Source: Chondrus crispus
Lineage: Eukaryota > Rhodophyta > Florideophyceae > Gigartinales > Gigartinaceae
Length of the DNA: 64,000 nt
NCBI RefSeq assembly: GCF_000350225.1
Contig: NW_005178862.1
Location: 124,001 to 188,000, forward strand
Direction of reading: 5' to 3'
The notes beneath the pieces were generated by a model. The model was given only the letters and a program-made list of their open reading frames with translations, was not told where the DNA came from and ran no database searches. The position numbers and the translations under genes are program-made. This document shows, in pieces, positions 1-10,559 of the stretch. Every line of letters starts with the position of its first letter. Position 1 is the first letter of the stretch.

Positions 1-1637
1 AGTAGTTGATATGCTCAGCATTAGGGCCGAAATGGGAGAGTCTTCTCCGGAATCCTATCAATATATCTTGGAATGTCTTTGCAGTCTTTCCAACAATAAC
101 TGCTTCGCAAGCAATGTATGGTCCAATCGGCAGGGGAAGCCCCAAGTGAAAGTTCAGTACATCAAACACCAAAGGATTATCTGAGGTTTGCTTCAGAGGC
201 TTTTTTCAGGTCTTACTCTCGGATCGCCTGGAAAGATCAGCTGCTCGGGATACTGCAACATCTGACACGATATTTCCGGTACAGTCAAGAACCACAGTTG
301 CAGCAGGATTGTTCATAATCTCTTCTGCGGCAATCCGGACCGAAAGTGCGTTGTATATCGATATTGACTCAAGCTCTCCCGTGTTGGTTATCTGAAGATC
401 ATGAATACCTCCGAAGAACTGCATGGATCCAGCCGGATCCAGCTTCATATCTTCGCATGCGAGTTCCTTCATTGCCATTGTGATGCTGTGCAGATCATCC
501 AAACCACAATTGTAGCTTCTTTCCGATTTTCGTGTTGAGCTCTTCTTGCAGTTTCTGTTTTTGTATATCCGAATGACTTATTCCCAGATGCCAATACTAC
601 TGGGTCTGCCGATTTGCTGAATTCAATGCAGACCCCATGTGGTGTCCCGGAACCCACTACTCCCTGGAGTGCTTTCCTCGTCCGCCCGTAGCTCTGTTCA
701 TCTTTGGGGTGACAGCATCCTGCTGACCAGGAGCATTCGACTTCCACGGAAATTCTACCGATATCTTCCAGCTGCGTAGAACAAAGAGCAACAAATAGCT
801 CTGATGGGCATGGATGTATTCCTTTCTTGTGTAAAGAACACCGGAAGGTCTTGAAAATACCCGCCTTCTTGAAGGATTCTGAGCAGAATTGCAAGATTCG
901 TTTCGTTCTTTTGGATCGGCGAGCTCTACCTCCTGATCGAAGTGACGTGACCTGCCACTATCGCACAGGGGAAAAGGAGGGGGCAATTATTTTTTCTTCT
1001 GTAAGAGCCACTTACTCATCCAGACAGTACTCCCGAATGGTACTTGGATGAAATCTCCATGTTCGCTGCGATACATCCAGTTCTTTGATATCTCATCAAC
1101 TGAGAAGGACACGACTTGATTCGGGGGTTTCGAATAGAAATCCAAATCCCCTTCACGATAAGGCACGTTGCATTTGCTTTTCACATGTTGATCATCATTT
1201 ATCTGAGGACCCGTATTTCCCAGAAGAGAAATGAGATCCCGCTTGCTCATTGATGCAAAGGCAGTGGCACTGCCGCGCCCCACAACAGACGGATTGGGAG
1301 AACTCAAGTCGTATTGCTTATTATTATGTTCCAATGACGTTTGTGCGGCTGGACCGACGAGCCTTTCGCTTCTCTTGATTCGATTGTTCACATGACAAGC
1401 TGTTCGAACTTCACTGTGGTCTTGAGGTAAATCATCGGGAGACTGTAGCAGAGGCTTACTCACAGAATGCAGCGATGAATCTCTGTTTCGTTTGCACCCT
1501 ACCCCTTCATCAACACGATTCTTCTCATACTCTGCATAGTTGATCGTCTTGTCATTGACCGCCTCGACAAACATACAGATATCTGCCGATATGTCTTGAG
1601 CAAGGGCATCATTAGGATCCGCAAAACTGTGCTCCAT
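1..1637 (-). CDS. Unknown multi-exon protein, 3' end outside window
   Basis: I do not recognise this gene. The first exon runs from an ATG at 1637 down to 1016 and is Ser/Asn rich. It ends in a strong donor (A|GTAAGT). An 83 bp intron (933-1015) with acceptor ATCAG joins in frame to an open stretch from 932 to about 470. Open sequence then continues in another frame (about 502-206), so a further short intron or a frame change lies near 500-600. Another donor-like GTAAG lies near 206-212, and the frame from about 102 to 1 is open again, so the gene continues left of the window. The end of exon 1 has W-x-Y, then G-D-F-x-Q and P-F spacing that faintly recalls a GYF domain; I would not name it on that. 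The consistent strand, splice signals and codon usage argue for a real host gene. Exon 1 and intron 1 are well supported; later exon borders are not. Confidence 0.5.
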
Positions 1638-3347
1638 TACGCTTCCTTAAACTTGACACAAATGTATGGCTTTATACTGCGTGTATGCAGATATCGCGTT
1701 TCCGAAGTCAACTGATCGTCGTTCTTCGACCTCCGTGGGGTGAAAGAGAAGAACGATCGATCGAGAGTACCGCCCTTGGTTTTGGTGTCTATCCGAGACC
1801 CCAAAAAATCATATTCAATTTATGCCGCGAACTTATTTTTGGCTTTCCGGGTGGGGTTGGAGGCGCCGTCTAGGCCAAAAAAATATTTTGGCCTTTGGGC
1901 CTCATTCAATTGCCAATTCAATGAATTTTGTTTCTCCGTCTCTGCGCAGTTTAGTTCTCTTCGTGCTCTCTGCGGTAAAGCACTAATTGATGTTAGGGTT
2001 TGCTACGTACAATCAACAACCCAAGCGGACTCCATTGATGAAATCTTTATATTCCCACATGAATGTCATGGTCATTTTTGTGAAAACCCCTAAGGTTTTG
2101 ACGTTTTAGCAACCTGCGCATGATTGGTATTTAATTTTCATATTATCCCAGGCTTTGAAAATTTAACAGTCGTTCCATACGAAAAATACTACTTAGGGGC
2201 AGTGTGGCGGACCTCTGAATAATGGCTAGCACATCAAAAGCCCCTTTGTAACATCAGTCCGAAGAACCCTCGACTCGGTTAAGAGACCGAAAAACCTGCC
2301 CTAAAAGTTTTTGATGTCTCTTCCGACTGCCTTGTAACACATATCAAAACATTGATGCGACATGAACTGAATTGGAAGTTCAGTTCATACAGTTTGTCCA
2401 TGTAGAAGACTAGTTGCCGAACTGTACCACAGATGGAATGCATTTTAATACATGTAGTCGTACTGTTGCAGCAGTCCTATTTTTCAGAGCAGCGCGAATA
2501 AAACAGCTCATCTCTTACGGTTATGTTCAGGATTACTTGGATGGAAGCGGATAATTTTTACACTTCAAAGTGCTCATCATATCGCAACAAGTGTGCACCA
2601 TGCAATTCAGCACGTTATGCACGTGCTGAATTACATGGTGCGCGAAATGACCACTTGATTATGAGATGTTATGTAGGCTTCAATAGGCCTCAGAGTGCTT
2701 AGAACAGAAGGACAGTCTATTTGAGTCAAGCCTCATTTAATGGTCGCAGCCATATGGTTTTGAGGGACGCATTTCTCGGCGTCCGTTTACAGATATTATT
2801 ACCTAGCAAATTGAACCTCCACTCGTAATCACCGTTTATTGGTCCCAAGTGCTTTCGTGCACTTCTCAAAAGAAGGCATTTCACTTCTCTTAACCAGCTA
2901 TAAAGGGGCGTGACACTACATACATTTGTTTCTGAGCAAAATGGTTACGGTGGCGACCATTAAATACTTCCAAACAGAATCAGACTCAATACGTTACTGC
3001 GTCATGCGGCGCCTGATATCAAACTGTAGTGTATCCATGTCTCAATCTTTATATTTGTAATCAGACGGAAGAAAAATGAGACACGGCATACTCAAAAGGG
3101 ACAAAATAATTGTGTACAAGACTTGTGATCAAAAATTACATGTCCCTCTATGTGCAATCGAGTGTACATAAAGTGACATTTAATGTTTGTACAAAATTTG
3201 TCATGCCATCATGTACTGATGATTTTTATCATGGCGGGCAGAGAAAGAACTGTTCGGAAAATGGCAATATTAAAGTAGTACTAATGTAGGTAGTAAGTAT
3301 CCTTTTATCGTTAATTGCATCAAACGTTTTTACTTTACAACATACGA
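1638..3347. other. Spacer without a supported gene
   Basis: About 1.7 kb of AT-richer sequence. Short open frames on the plus strand near 1685-2093 lack any recognisable domain. It holds a short palindrome at 1873-1893 (GGCCAAAA arms) and the strong hairpin listed at 2595-2641. It probably contains the promoter of the leftward gene at 1637, but I see no defined element. Confidence 0.5.
2595..2641. repeat. 21 bp-arm inverted repeat (hairpin)
   Basis: Arms at 2595-2615 and 2621-2641 pair over 21 bp with a single mismatch around a 5 nt loop (TATGC). Weaker complementarity continues outward for about 25 nt on each side. No reading frame overlaps it. It could be the core of a foldback element, a hairpin RNA source or a cruciform-forming palindrome. 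Confidence 0.8.
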
Positions 3348-4654
3348 ATGGCTAGAAGACAAGAACAGGAACGAGAGATTCAGATTCTGACACAAAAAAA
3401 TATAAAAAGAGGATACGACGAGCTTGCAAGAAGGAAGGATTGGAAGAAAATGTGGAGAAGTGAAGGAAATCCGCGCAACGCCGACTGGTTTATCCATTTC
3501 GAATTCGGTAGCACTCTTGTGAAAATGGACAGAGAACGGTTTTTAGCTTTGATGGGGAAAAGCATTTGTAAATGGTTGGACGCTCTACCTAACCGAAGCC
3601 TAGATTGTGATGCGGTGCACCGTCTTTCCTTAAACAATATCAACAGGAAAACCAAAAACACCAGAGGTTGGAATGTATTATATATGTTGTATGCTGGAAA
3701 AATGCAAGAAAGCCTTGGTTTTACTCCGGGCAGATATTATGGGTCGAGTAAAAATCAGGGGAAAACATAACATCCCAAGATGATGGCGAATGGCATGAGA
3801 TTGACTTGTGTGGTCTCAAAATAGATCGATTTTCCGGATTACAGCGTTTATGTGATCTATCCCACATATCTCGGTACACTGAAACCGACGGCGAAGATTC
3901 CTCCCGGTTTTCGATGGTGGCCCCATCACGGATTGAGATTTTAGATGCTCTAGATGCCTATGGTTCTGAACAGCCTGGATACATTCGACAAGTTGGCAGT
4001 CTTGGTGCTCGGGGAAGTACGATAAAAACAAAGCAATTCAGAATCGAACCGCATGTTAAAGTTTTTGTGGGGGTAAAACAGGAAATTGCGCAGAAGATTC
4101 TTTATTCAATGCAATTTGCGAACTAAAGGGCGAATGTTTCACAGAAAAGATAATCAAGTATGCACCATTGTTTACAGGACGACAATTTCGTGACCTTAGC
4201 AAATTTTTTAGAGAATGAACTGGCGGGTTTGGCTACGAGAGAAGAGCCCGGCTTTGAGCTGCGGCATTGCCAGGTTGATGGTTATTGGCAGTCTTGTTCC
4301 CCAAGCAAAGCTATCGAAAGACTGATCCATTTCAAGGATGGTATTTTTGTTGTGCACTTCATCGGCAATCGAGGGGCAGAGCATTCAGTAGTTCTAAATG
4401 CTTTTAAAAGAACTCTAATAGACAGCAACGAAGGGGTTCACATGAAGTTATGCAAAGAAAGCCTCGAGCTTTGCTGCGGACGAGAAGGAATATTGTGCAT
4501 ACGGGACGTTCGCCAGCTGATACAGAAGAGGAAAGGGATTCGCGTCAGATCTGAAAGCAGGAGACAGAGGGCTAAACGTTTCAAGAGGCTACGGGGAAGT
4601 CATGATTCCAAAACGCACACTGACTCAGGAGCTAAATTTGTGCCTTGTATGTAA
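3348..4654 (+). pseudogene. Disrupted papain-fold cysteine-peptidase-like gene
   Basis: A coding-like stretch begins at an ATG at 3348. It reads as about four overlapping frame segments, implying about three breaks. The first half is basic and helical with no domain I know. In the middle, one frame shows GNCAEDSLFNAIC, which resembles the catalytic-Cys motif (N/Q-x-C-A, then L-x-N-A) of papain-fold peptidases. About 100 residues later comes AEHSVVLNAFKRTLIDS, which resembles the His box of such enzymes. The C-terminus is Arg/Lys rich. The family is unclear: a host deubiquitinase-like protein or the accessory protein of a mobile element are both possible. The Cys and His motifs are seen directly; function is inference, and the copy looks broken unless small introns explain the frame changes. 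Confidence 0.45.
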
Positions 4655-4876
4655 TTGGTAATGAGAGACTGAACCACAGTTGGTACATTTTCAGTAGACG
4701 TGCAACAGATTAGCTTCATAGGACAGGGAAAAGGATTCTCGATACGAAAAGTACAAGCTGTGCTGATGATCATGTAATCATTTGGACAGGAGCAGAAGGA
4801 GGGATACGCTACTGGTAACGGTGCGAAACGCGATAAGAGATAAGTTTTCGGACAAGAGTTTGTACCTCTATCTTTA
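4655..4876. other. Short spacer before the MITE
   Basis: No gene or structured element seen. The left TTA target duplication of the MITE is at 4874-4876. Confidence 0.5.
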
Positions 4877-5639
4877 GAGCATCTCCACCGCGCAGGCAAA
4901 TTGTGGCCATTTCTAAAATATGGCGACTCAGGCTTGAGTTTGGTCTCCACCGCGCAAATCTGCACACAAATCTGTTTCACAAATCGTATGATAAATAGGA
5001 TTTGTGCCTTGACGGCACACATATTTTTTGATTTTGTGGCGCGTCACGTCACAAATCCCATTTTTTGGCAACACTCTTCTGCTTGAACGGGCTGATTTTT
5101 TGTTACTTTTAGACGCCGAAACAGCAAGAACGCGGGAAGCCACGGGTACACCTGACCCGCCCAAAACGTCTGAGCATGCCAAATGCGCAGTGGACGGTCT
5201 ATGCTCGCACTGCACATGCCCGCATCCACCCGCACGCAGACATTGTGCACGCGTTAACACTCATTTATTATGGGAGTCCGCGGGCGTGGATGGGGCTAAC
5301 TGAACTCGACCATCTGGCAAAGGCGTGGGTGGCGACGCGGCCGGGTTCGCTTCGGGCGGCGAGGACAAGTCTGGGTGGAAGAGGTCAGCGTCGACGAACT
5401 GGACCTCGGCTTTGTGTCCTGCTGGTCGGGGTGGGGGGCGGCCCAGAAGTCGGGGCGCGGGAAGTCTGGGCGCGGATCGGGGGCGGGTGCGACGCAGTGC
5501 GCGGTGGAGACCGCGACGCGATTTGCGCAACGGCGATTTGTGGTACTTTCGCAAACAGAATGCGCAAAACGAATGCCCATGTGGGAGCCTGACAAGTGTC
5601 CAAATATAGAAACAATTTGCCTATGCGGTGGAGATGCTC
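4877..5639. mobile_element. Non-autonomous PIF/Harbinger-type MITE
   Basis: The two ends are inverted repeats beginning GAGCATCTCCACCGC, alike over about 28 bp before drifting. They are flanked by a perfect 3 bp duplication TTA (4874-4876 and 5640-5642), the usual target of PIF/Harbinger elements. The 763 bp body has no convincing protein; its many overlapping frames on both strands follow from high GC. A second inverted pair, GGTCTCCACCGCGCA at about 4941-4955 and its complement at about 5498-5512, lies inside the ends. The window also holds a PIF/Harbinger transposase gene at 8602, but I found no copy of these termini around it, so the two cannot be paired from sequence here. Confidence 0.85.
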
Positions 5640-5990
5640 TTAGCCGATGTACACAGTGCGACCTGCCAGAAAAATCTCCAATATCTGAGCCTGTCATTGG
5701 TCGGCTCCAAACATCCGGCGGACGGCGAATAGCGGATGGCGGATACCGGATACCGGACGGCGGGCGTGGACAGCGGACGGCAAACGGTTGCCGGTGGAAA
5801 CACTCATCATCTGCCCTTGTTTGTTGAGTTGTTTGTTTTGTTGAGTTCTTATTTTCACTTTTCTCACGTTGTTGTTGCCCCCTGATATCAACAATTAGCC
5901 AAAACAATTTCCGGAAGCTCCCAGTACACCACCATCGTTTCCCGCGAGAGCTCTCGCGTTCTCAGGCCACCAACTCATCAGGGCAACACC
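5640..5990. other. Upstream region of the GT61-type gene
   Basis: Contains a short GC-rich run of imperfect CGGATGGCGGATACC-like repeats near 5714-5790, then pyrimidine-rich sequence leading to the start codon at 5991. It probably carries the promoter and 5' UTR of the glycosyltransferase gene; no specific site can be named. The MITE ends about 350 bp upstream of the start codon. Confidence 0.4.
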
Positions 5991-7565
5991 ATGATACCCC
6001 AGACCTCATTGCATTCCTGGCTCCCAAAAATTTCCATTCTCATCCTCTCCAGTGTCCTTATCCTGCACTTCTCCCGCGTACCCTTGCATCTCAAATTCCA
6101 TTTTGAAAAGCGCTCTAACCCTGTTCTCCTCGTCAACCCCGCCATCATTTCCACCTTTTACCCCCACGCCCCTACCAACGCTTCCTCGCCAGTTCTCACC
6201 CCTTCTTCTGACGCCTGCAATGACTTTAACTACTCTCTCCACTCCTTACTATCCTCTGCCACACTCGCGCAATCTCGCATCTCCTACGCCACTCTCCGTC
6301 CCTCCAATCCCTCCCCCGGCCTCACCGTAGCCTACGATCGCGACTCTTCCTATTCCAAACGTTTCTTCCTCTCCACCGAGCCTGACCACCCCCTCCACCT
6401 CCACGCTCTCGCCCGCCTCCCGTTCTGTCACCAGCAAAAGCTTCGGCCTGTCGCTCTCCGCGTCCTTCAAAACGTCTACTACGGCAAATTCGGCACTGTC
6501 TACGACCCGAATTTAAACGTCGCCCACGAGCTCGGGGGTGGCTGCTGTGAGGATGATTGGGAATGGAAGCTGCCTGAAAAGACCTTCCGCATCGACGGCA
6601 ACGCGATAGTTTCTTTCAATACAAATCGAAACGACATCGTGCTTGTGCTCGCCCAGCATCACGGAGAAACCTATCACCATGCGCTCTTTGATGCCCTTCC
6701 GCGCTACCTCGCCGTCCATGCTATGTTAAAGCAGTTCCCGCATATCAGGGTCGCCATTGACGACTCCAACCTTGTAGAAGATCTGCTCGTACTGTTCGGC
6801 CTAGATCCGCAGCGAATTGTGCGCACCGGGAAGCGTTTTTCGTTCAGGTTTGCAAAACTTCTATTGTATCCACCCCCGATGTTTCAGGATACAGTAGGTA
6901 AACGGAAGTACTACAATCCAGACTGTATCGAGCGCGCTGTAGCACTCATGCTGAAGAGCGCGGTTCTGAATTATGGGCAAGAAAGGCAGAACCAGACGAT
7001 GACGCTATTGAAGAAGTTTCCGTTTCCGTCGAAGTCAGTGTATGAGGATGTTGGGACAGCGCAAGTGCTCGAGCGAGTGTTGCCGCAACTCTGTAAGAGA
7101 GAGGGGAAGCCGATAATTGTGTTGCTGGAGCGCGCGCTGGGGCGGGGGCCGTTCGGATGTCGCGGGAACCGCTGCATTTCCAACTTCAAGGAGCTGAAGG
7201 AGGGGATTGAGCAACGGTTTGGGAAGGCGTATGATCTGGTCGTGTATCCCCCGAAGGCGAAGACGGTCGAGGCGGTCGGCATTTTTGATAAGGCTAGTAT
7301 TGTTGTTGGAATGCATGGGGGAGGGTTTCAGAACTTGATGTTCTGTAGGCCGGACACGGATGTGGTGCACATCGGATGGGGGCTGCACTACAAGAAGACA
7401 GCAATTAACTTCGGGCTTAGATATCACCTGTTTATGGTTGAGGGGCTCCATTTGGGGGCGCAGAACAATCACGTAGATGTAGATGGAATTTTGAAGATGC
7501 TCTATGAGATTGTGAACAGAAGAAAGGACGACTGCTTGGAGCGTATGTCTCAGAGTGAGAGATGA
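5991..7565 (+). CDS. GT61-family glycosyltransferase, type II membrane protein
   Basis: An intact single-exon gene of 524 residues. Residues about 12-32 form one hydrophobic segment after a short N-terminus, the arrangement of a Golgi signal anchor, so the catalytic part should face the lumen. The rest matches the GT61 (DUF563) fold. At residues 221-239, AQHHGETYHHALFDALPR corresponds to the conserved block with paired His and an Asn/Asp-rich loop. At about 440-458, GMHGGGFQNLMFCRP is the family's G-x-H-G-x-G-x-x-N hallmark for nucleotide-sugar binding. Known GT61 enzymes transfer xylose, arabinose or GlcNAc to cell-wall polysaccharides or N-glycans. The acceptor here is unknown, though wall or sulfated-galactan glycosylation is a reasonable guess. 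The ATG at 5991 is chosen because the membrane anchor follows directly. Confidence 0.85.
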   Translation: MIPQTSLHSWLPKISILILSSVLILHFSRVPLHLKFHFEKRSNPVLLVNPAIISTFYPHAPTNASSPVLTPSSDACNDFNYSLHSLLSSATLAQSRISYATLRPSNPSPGLTVAYDRDSSYSKRFFLSTEPDHPLHLHALARLPFCHQQKLRPVALRVLQNVYYGKFGTVYDPNLNVAHELGGGCCEDDWEWKLPEKTFRIDGNAIVSFNTNRNDIVLVLAQHHGETYHHALFDALPRYLAVHAMLKQFPHIRVAIDDSNLVEDLLVLFGLDPQRIVRTGKRFSFRFAKLLLYPPPMFQDTVGKRKYYNPDCIERAVALMLKSAVLNYGQERQNQTMTLLKKFPFPSKSVYEDVGTAQVLERVLPQLCKREGKPIIVLLERALGRGPFGCRGNRCISNFKELKEGIEQRFGKAYDLVVYPPKAKTVEAVGIFDKASIVVGMHGGGFQNLMFCRPDTDVVHIGWGLHYKKTAINFGLRYHLFMVEGLHLGAQNNHVDVDGILKMLYEIVNRRKDDCLERMSQSER

Positions 7566-8601
7566 GATGTGCTTTTCGTTGATTGACTTGAACGTTCTTG
7601 TCGAGAGTGGTCGAGTTTCAGGGGAGGTACAGACCTGAAGATGCAGGGTGTGCTGGTCATGCACTCTTTCAAACACCACGCACAACGTTTTTTCTCTTCT
7701 GCGTCACTCGCAGGAGCAGAAAGCCTACATTCCTTTACGGTTTATGGGTATCTCAACTGGTTAATAACAAATTCATTTTGTATATATGACCCTGTATCAA
7801 AACGGGTGCTTCATGGAGCGGCAAGGAACTGTTGTTTGTTGTTTGTCGACATGATCGACTGAAAGACAAGTCTTTCTTCCATACGGAGTTTCGTTAAGAT
7901 GCGGATTTCGCCTTTCTCTGAAATAAAATTCATATTCTGATCGTAGCATCCAACGCTTAGAGCTCTGGGCGTGCGTTCGGTGGAGAGCAGAACTGTTTTA
8001 CCATATCAGCGGAGCTATAGCGTAAGAGGAGTGCCATGACCATCATCGCAATGCGGTGGGGGGCAGGGCTTGTAACTTTCTGCCTCCTCTCTGCTCTAGC
8101 TACTGTAGCTAGCTAGCAACCGTTACAGTACGTCGTGAAAGGTAATTTGACTAGTGTCTATCCGACCAAGCATTATCATAACACAAAAATCCGCGAATTT
8201 TATTTCTTCTCATCTTTGATCTTTCGGCCTTGCCGACATTCTGCCGTGATCTCACCGTATCATTACAGTAGCTCAACTGTACACGTCGCGCTAGATGTTT
8301 ATCTGTCGTGAGCGGATCGAGCTGTACCCGTGGGAGGAAGGGTAGTGGATCATCTGCCCCTAGTAGACCTTTTCAGTAGGCATGCACCTTTTGCAAAGTG
8401 ATTACCTGTTCTCCGTTGAGTCCTTGCTGTACCTGTTGAGCGCTAAACACCACCCCAAATATTAGACAATTACTGAGAAACTGTATCATTACACTAAAGA
8501 TTGACAAACAGATGATATTGTCCGCGATCTTTTGACAGCGCTGTAACCTCTCAAAATAGATACGTATTGCCCAGACAGTCATAGACCACGAATTTGACAG
8601 C
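7566..8601. other. Spacer between glycosyltransferase and PIF transposase genes
   Basis: No supported gene. It holds the 3' flank of the GT61-type gene, a 7 bp-arm palindrome CTAGCTA/TAGCTAG near 8096-8112, three copies of the heptamer TACTGTA/TACAGTA, and the transposon-end-like motif at 8151. It should also include the promoter and perhaps the left terminus of the PIF/Harbinger element. Confidence 0.4.
8151..8167 (+). repeat. Transposon-end motif CTAGTGTCTATCCGACC
   Basis: This 17 bp sequence matches, with one difference, the reverse complement of 42016-42032. It shares its first eight bases with both ends of the piggyBac-like element (10236 and 19677). It points rightwards as a left terminus. 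No partner end was found before 10236. Confidence 0.5.
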
Positions 8602-10032
8602 ATGTCCGAAGTGCATGCGCGATTTCTCTTCCCGCCCATTTTCAAAAAAAATCACAGAACCCGCCTAATCCTTTTCGCAATAAGAGTCATGTGCAGTACA
8701 GTACCACTTTCGCCTTCAAGCAGTCTCGAGATCCAACACCGCACGATGAGCCACAACGTCGACACATCACCTGGAGACGCGCTTCGGCTTCTCGCGGAAT
8801 TGGCTGCAGAGCGGAGCAACGAGCTCAACCAGTACGATTATGACGCTGCGGAAATTGACAGCGATGAAGAGACTGACTCAGATTGCCCAATTCTTGACTC
8901 TTTCGTTGCGGACGGGGGGGAAATCGCAGTGCTACAGATGACGAACTTTACACTGGCGGAGTATCGAGGGCTTTATGACCGTCTTCGCCCCTTTATAGCC
9001 CAACACTACAACGTCGGTCGTGGTAAACGTTCGAAATATAAGGCCAAGGATGTTTTGTTTATGGCGTTATGCGTGTGCAAAAACGGGACCATGTGGGACT
9101 TTGCAGCCAAGATGTTCAACATGAAGAGCACGTCCTTCGAAAGGCTGGTCACGAGTTTTATCCGCATGGTCACCCCCTTTGCGTATAAAACGTACGTCGA
9201 ACGCGCTGCAGATAAGTTCACAATGTCACGAATTTTTGAGGATCAGTCACACTTTCGTGTATACGGCATGGCGAGGTATGCCACAGACGTGACGTTTCAC
9301 CAAAGCAACCGTCCACGCGGAAATCACGAGGAAGCCAAAGGTCATTTTAGTGGAAAACACAAAATGTACGGGTATAAGACCGAGGTGGGTGTGTTGCCAA
9401 ATGGTCTAGCCATTGGGGCAAGTAGACATTTTATGGGATCAGTCGCCGATGTCGATATATTTTATGATAACCTCGAGTGGCACAAGTTGGAACTCCGCAA
9501 AGCTCAGACAGAGCGCAGTGTGACTGATGTTGGACCTCTAGTCCAGCGGTTTCCCAGATATTGGGCTGTCCTGATGGACAAGGGCTATCAGGGGGCTGCT
9601 CGGGAGGTACGCGCTATCATTCCTGTCAAGAAGCCAAGGGGTCGAGAGTTGACAACGGAAGAGGTCCATGGTAACCGAGAAATTTCGTCCGACCGCATTA
9701 TTGTCGAAAACTATTTTGGTCGACAGTGCACACTTTGGGTTCTAATGGCGAACAAGTGGAGGTGGGCTGAGTCTAACTACAACATGTTTTTTCAATTCAC
9801 ATTGGCCTTGACGAACGCGCATGTGCTTCATCACCCGCTTAGAGAAGAAGATGGTGCGAGGCGGAGGCAAATTTTAAACAGGCGTTTTCACATAATGCAA
9901 AGTACAGCTGTGAAACGGCGCCCTGTTCAGGAGCGCTACCGGGTTCGCAGGCGTGCGCGTATCGAGCAAAGGTTGCCCAGCAGGTCATATGCACAAGGGG
10001 CAGGTGCTATGTCTGATGAGGAAGAGCTGTAA
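8602..10032 (+). CDS. PIF/Harbinger-type DDE transposase (DDE_Tnp_4)
   Basis: An open frame of up to 476 residues. The true start may be the in-frame ATG at 8689 or 8746, since the first ~48 residues are poorly ordered. An acidic N-terminal region (about 75-100) precedes a helical DNA-binding segment (115-215). The catalytic DDE triad looks intact: Asp near 229 (YATDVTFHQ), Asp near 326 (VLMDKGYQG) and Glu near 369 (IIVENYFGR), spaced as in DDE_Tnp_4 proteins. The C-terminus is Arg rich. These transposases cut and paste elements with a 3 bp TWA target. The usual second, Myb/SANT-like protein is not seen next to it, and no terminal repeats could be matched, so the element may be truncated or have diverged ends. 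The undamaged frame suggests recent arrival or domestication. Confidence 0.85.
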   Translation: MSEVHARFLFPPIFKKNHRTRLILFAIRVMCSTVPLSPSSSLEIQHRTMSHNVDTSPGDALRLLAELAAERSNELNQYDYDAAEIDSDEETDSDCPILDSFVADGGEIAVLQMTNFTLAEYRGLYDRLRPFIAQHYNVGRGKRSKYKAKDVLFMALCVCKNGTMWDFAAKMFNMKSTSFERLVTSFIRMVTPFAYKTYVERAADKFTMSRIFEDQSHFRVYGMARYATDVTFHQSNRPRGNHEEAKGHFSGKHKMYGYKTEVGVLPNGLAIGASRHFMGSVADVDIFYDNLEWHKLELRKAQTERSVTDVGPLVQRFPRYWAVLMDKGYQGAAREVRAIIPVKKPRGRELTTEEVHGNREISSDRIIVENYFGRQCTLWVLMANKWRWAESNYNMFFQFTLALTNAHVLHHPLREEDGARRRQILNRRFHIMQSTAVKRRPVQERYRVRRRARIEQRLPSRSYAQGAGAMSDEEEL

Positions 10033-10235
10033 CTTCACTTTTGTCGCATATCTGAGGAACTGAAAGGATTACTGTAGTGAAGGCCGAGTTCGGCAGTTTG
10101 TAGTGATTTACGAGGTTATGCTGTATATGCGATATCATTTAAAGCAAATGCAATTGAAAACGTCATTTCGTAGACATTCTGTTTTCCACTGCCCACATCA
10201 TATCTGATGTGGTGGACCGTGACTGCTCTCAAGAC
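10033..10235. other. Downstream flank of the PIF transposase
   Basis: No gene seen. It contains a TACTGTA heptamer at about 10072 and the short palindrome ATCATATCTGATGTGG near 10197-10213. A right terminus of the PIF element may lie here but could not be recognised. Confidence 0.35.
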
Positions 10236-10559
10236 CTAGTGTCCAAGCGTACAACATTTGTGCTCATATGAGACCCGGGTGGTCCTCACCAGAGGCCCTG
10301 AAATTCTACTTTTTTGAAAATACAAAAGAGACGAATCGGTTGTAACGGTCAAATACTGCACTTAACGCTACAGGGCATCAAAGTATTCTTACAACTGCGA
10401 GAATACATAGCTTCTAATCAAGATGCAAGAAAAGAGACAACATTCGAGGTTTGTCCCACGGTCTCAAAACTCGAGTTCACTATCCTGTAGTGAGGCACAG
10501 ACCTCACCAGAATTGTGGTTCTCACCCAAATGCTCCCGATAACAAGACCGACCTGTATC

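Noticed and set aside
1685-2093. Plus-strand open frames of 62 and 117 codons
   Set aside because: No family features, no splice context, and the region otherwise looks non-coding.
5028-5907. Overlapping open frames of up to 203 codons on both strands in and near the MITE
   Set aside because: They lie in GC-rich DNA, cross the MITE border and have low-complexity Arg/Pro/Gly products.
7969-10190. Candidate PIF terminal repeats: GGGCGTGCGTTCGGTGGAGA near 7969 and a weak inverted match near 10172-10192
   Set aside because: Similarity is patchy, lengths differ, and the flanking three bases do not match.
10236-10240. CACTA-type transposon end (TAGTG)
   Set aside because: The inverted similarity extends into the piggyBac-like element, so CTAGTG belongs to that end, not to a CACTA element on its outside.
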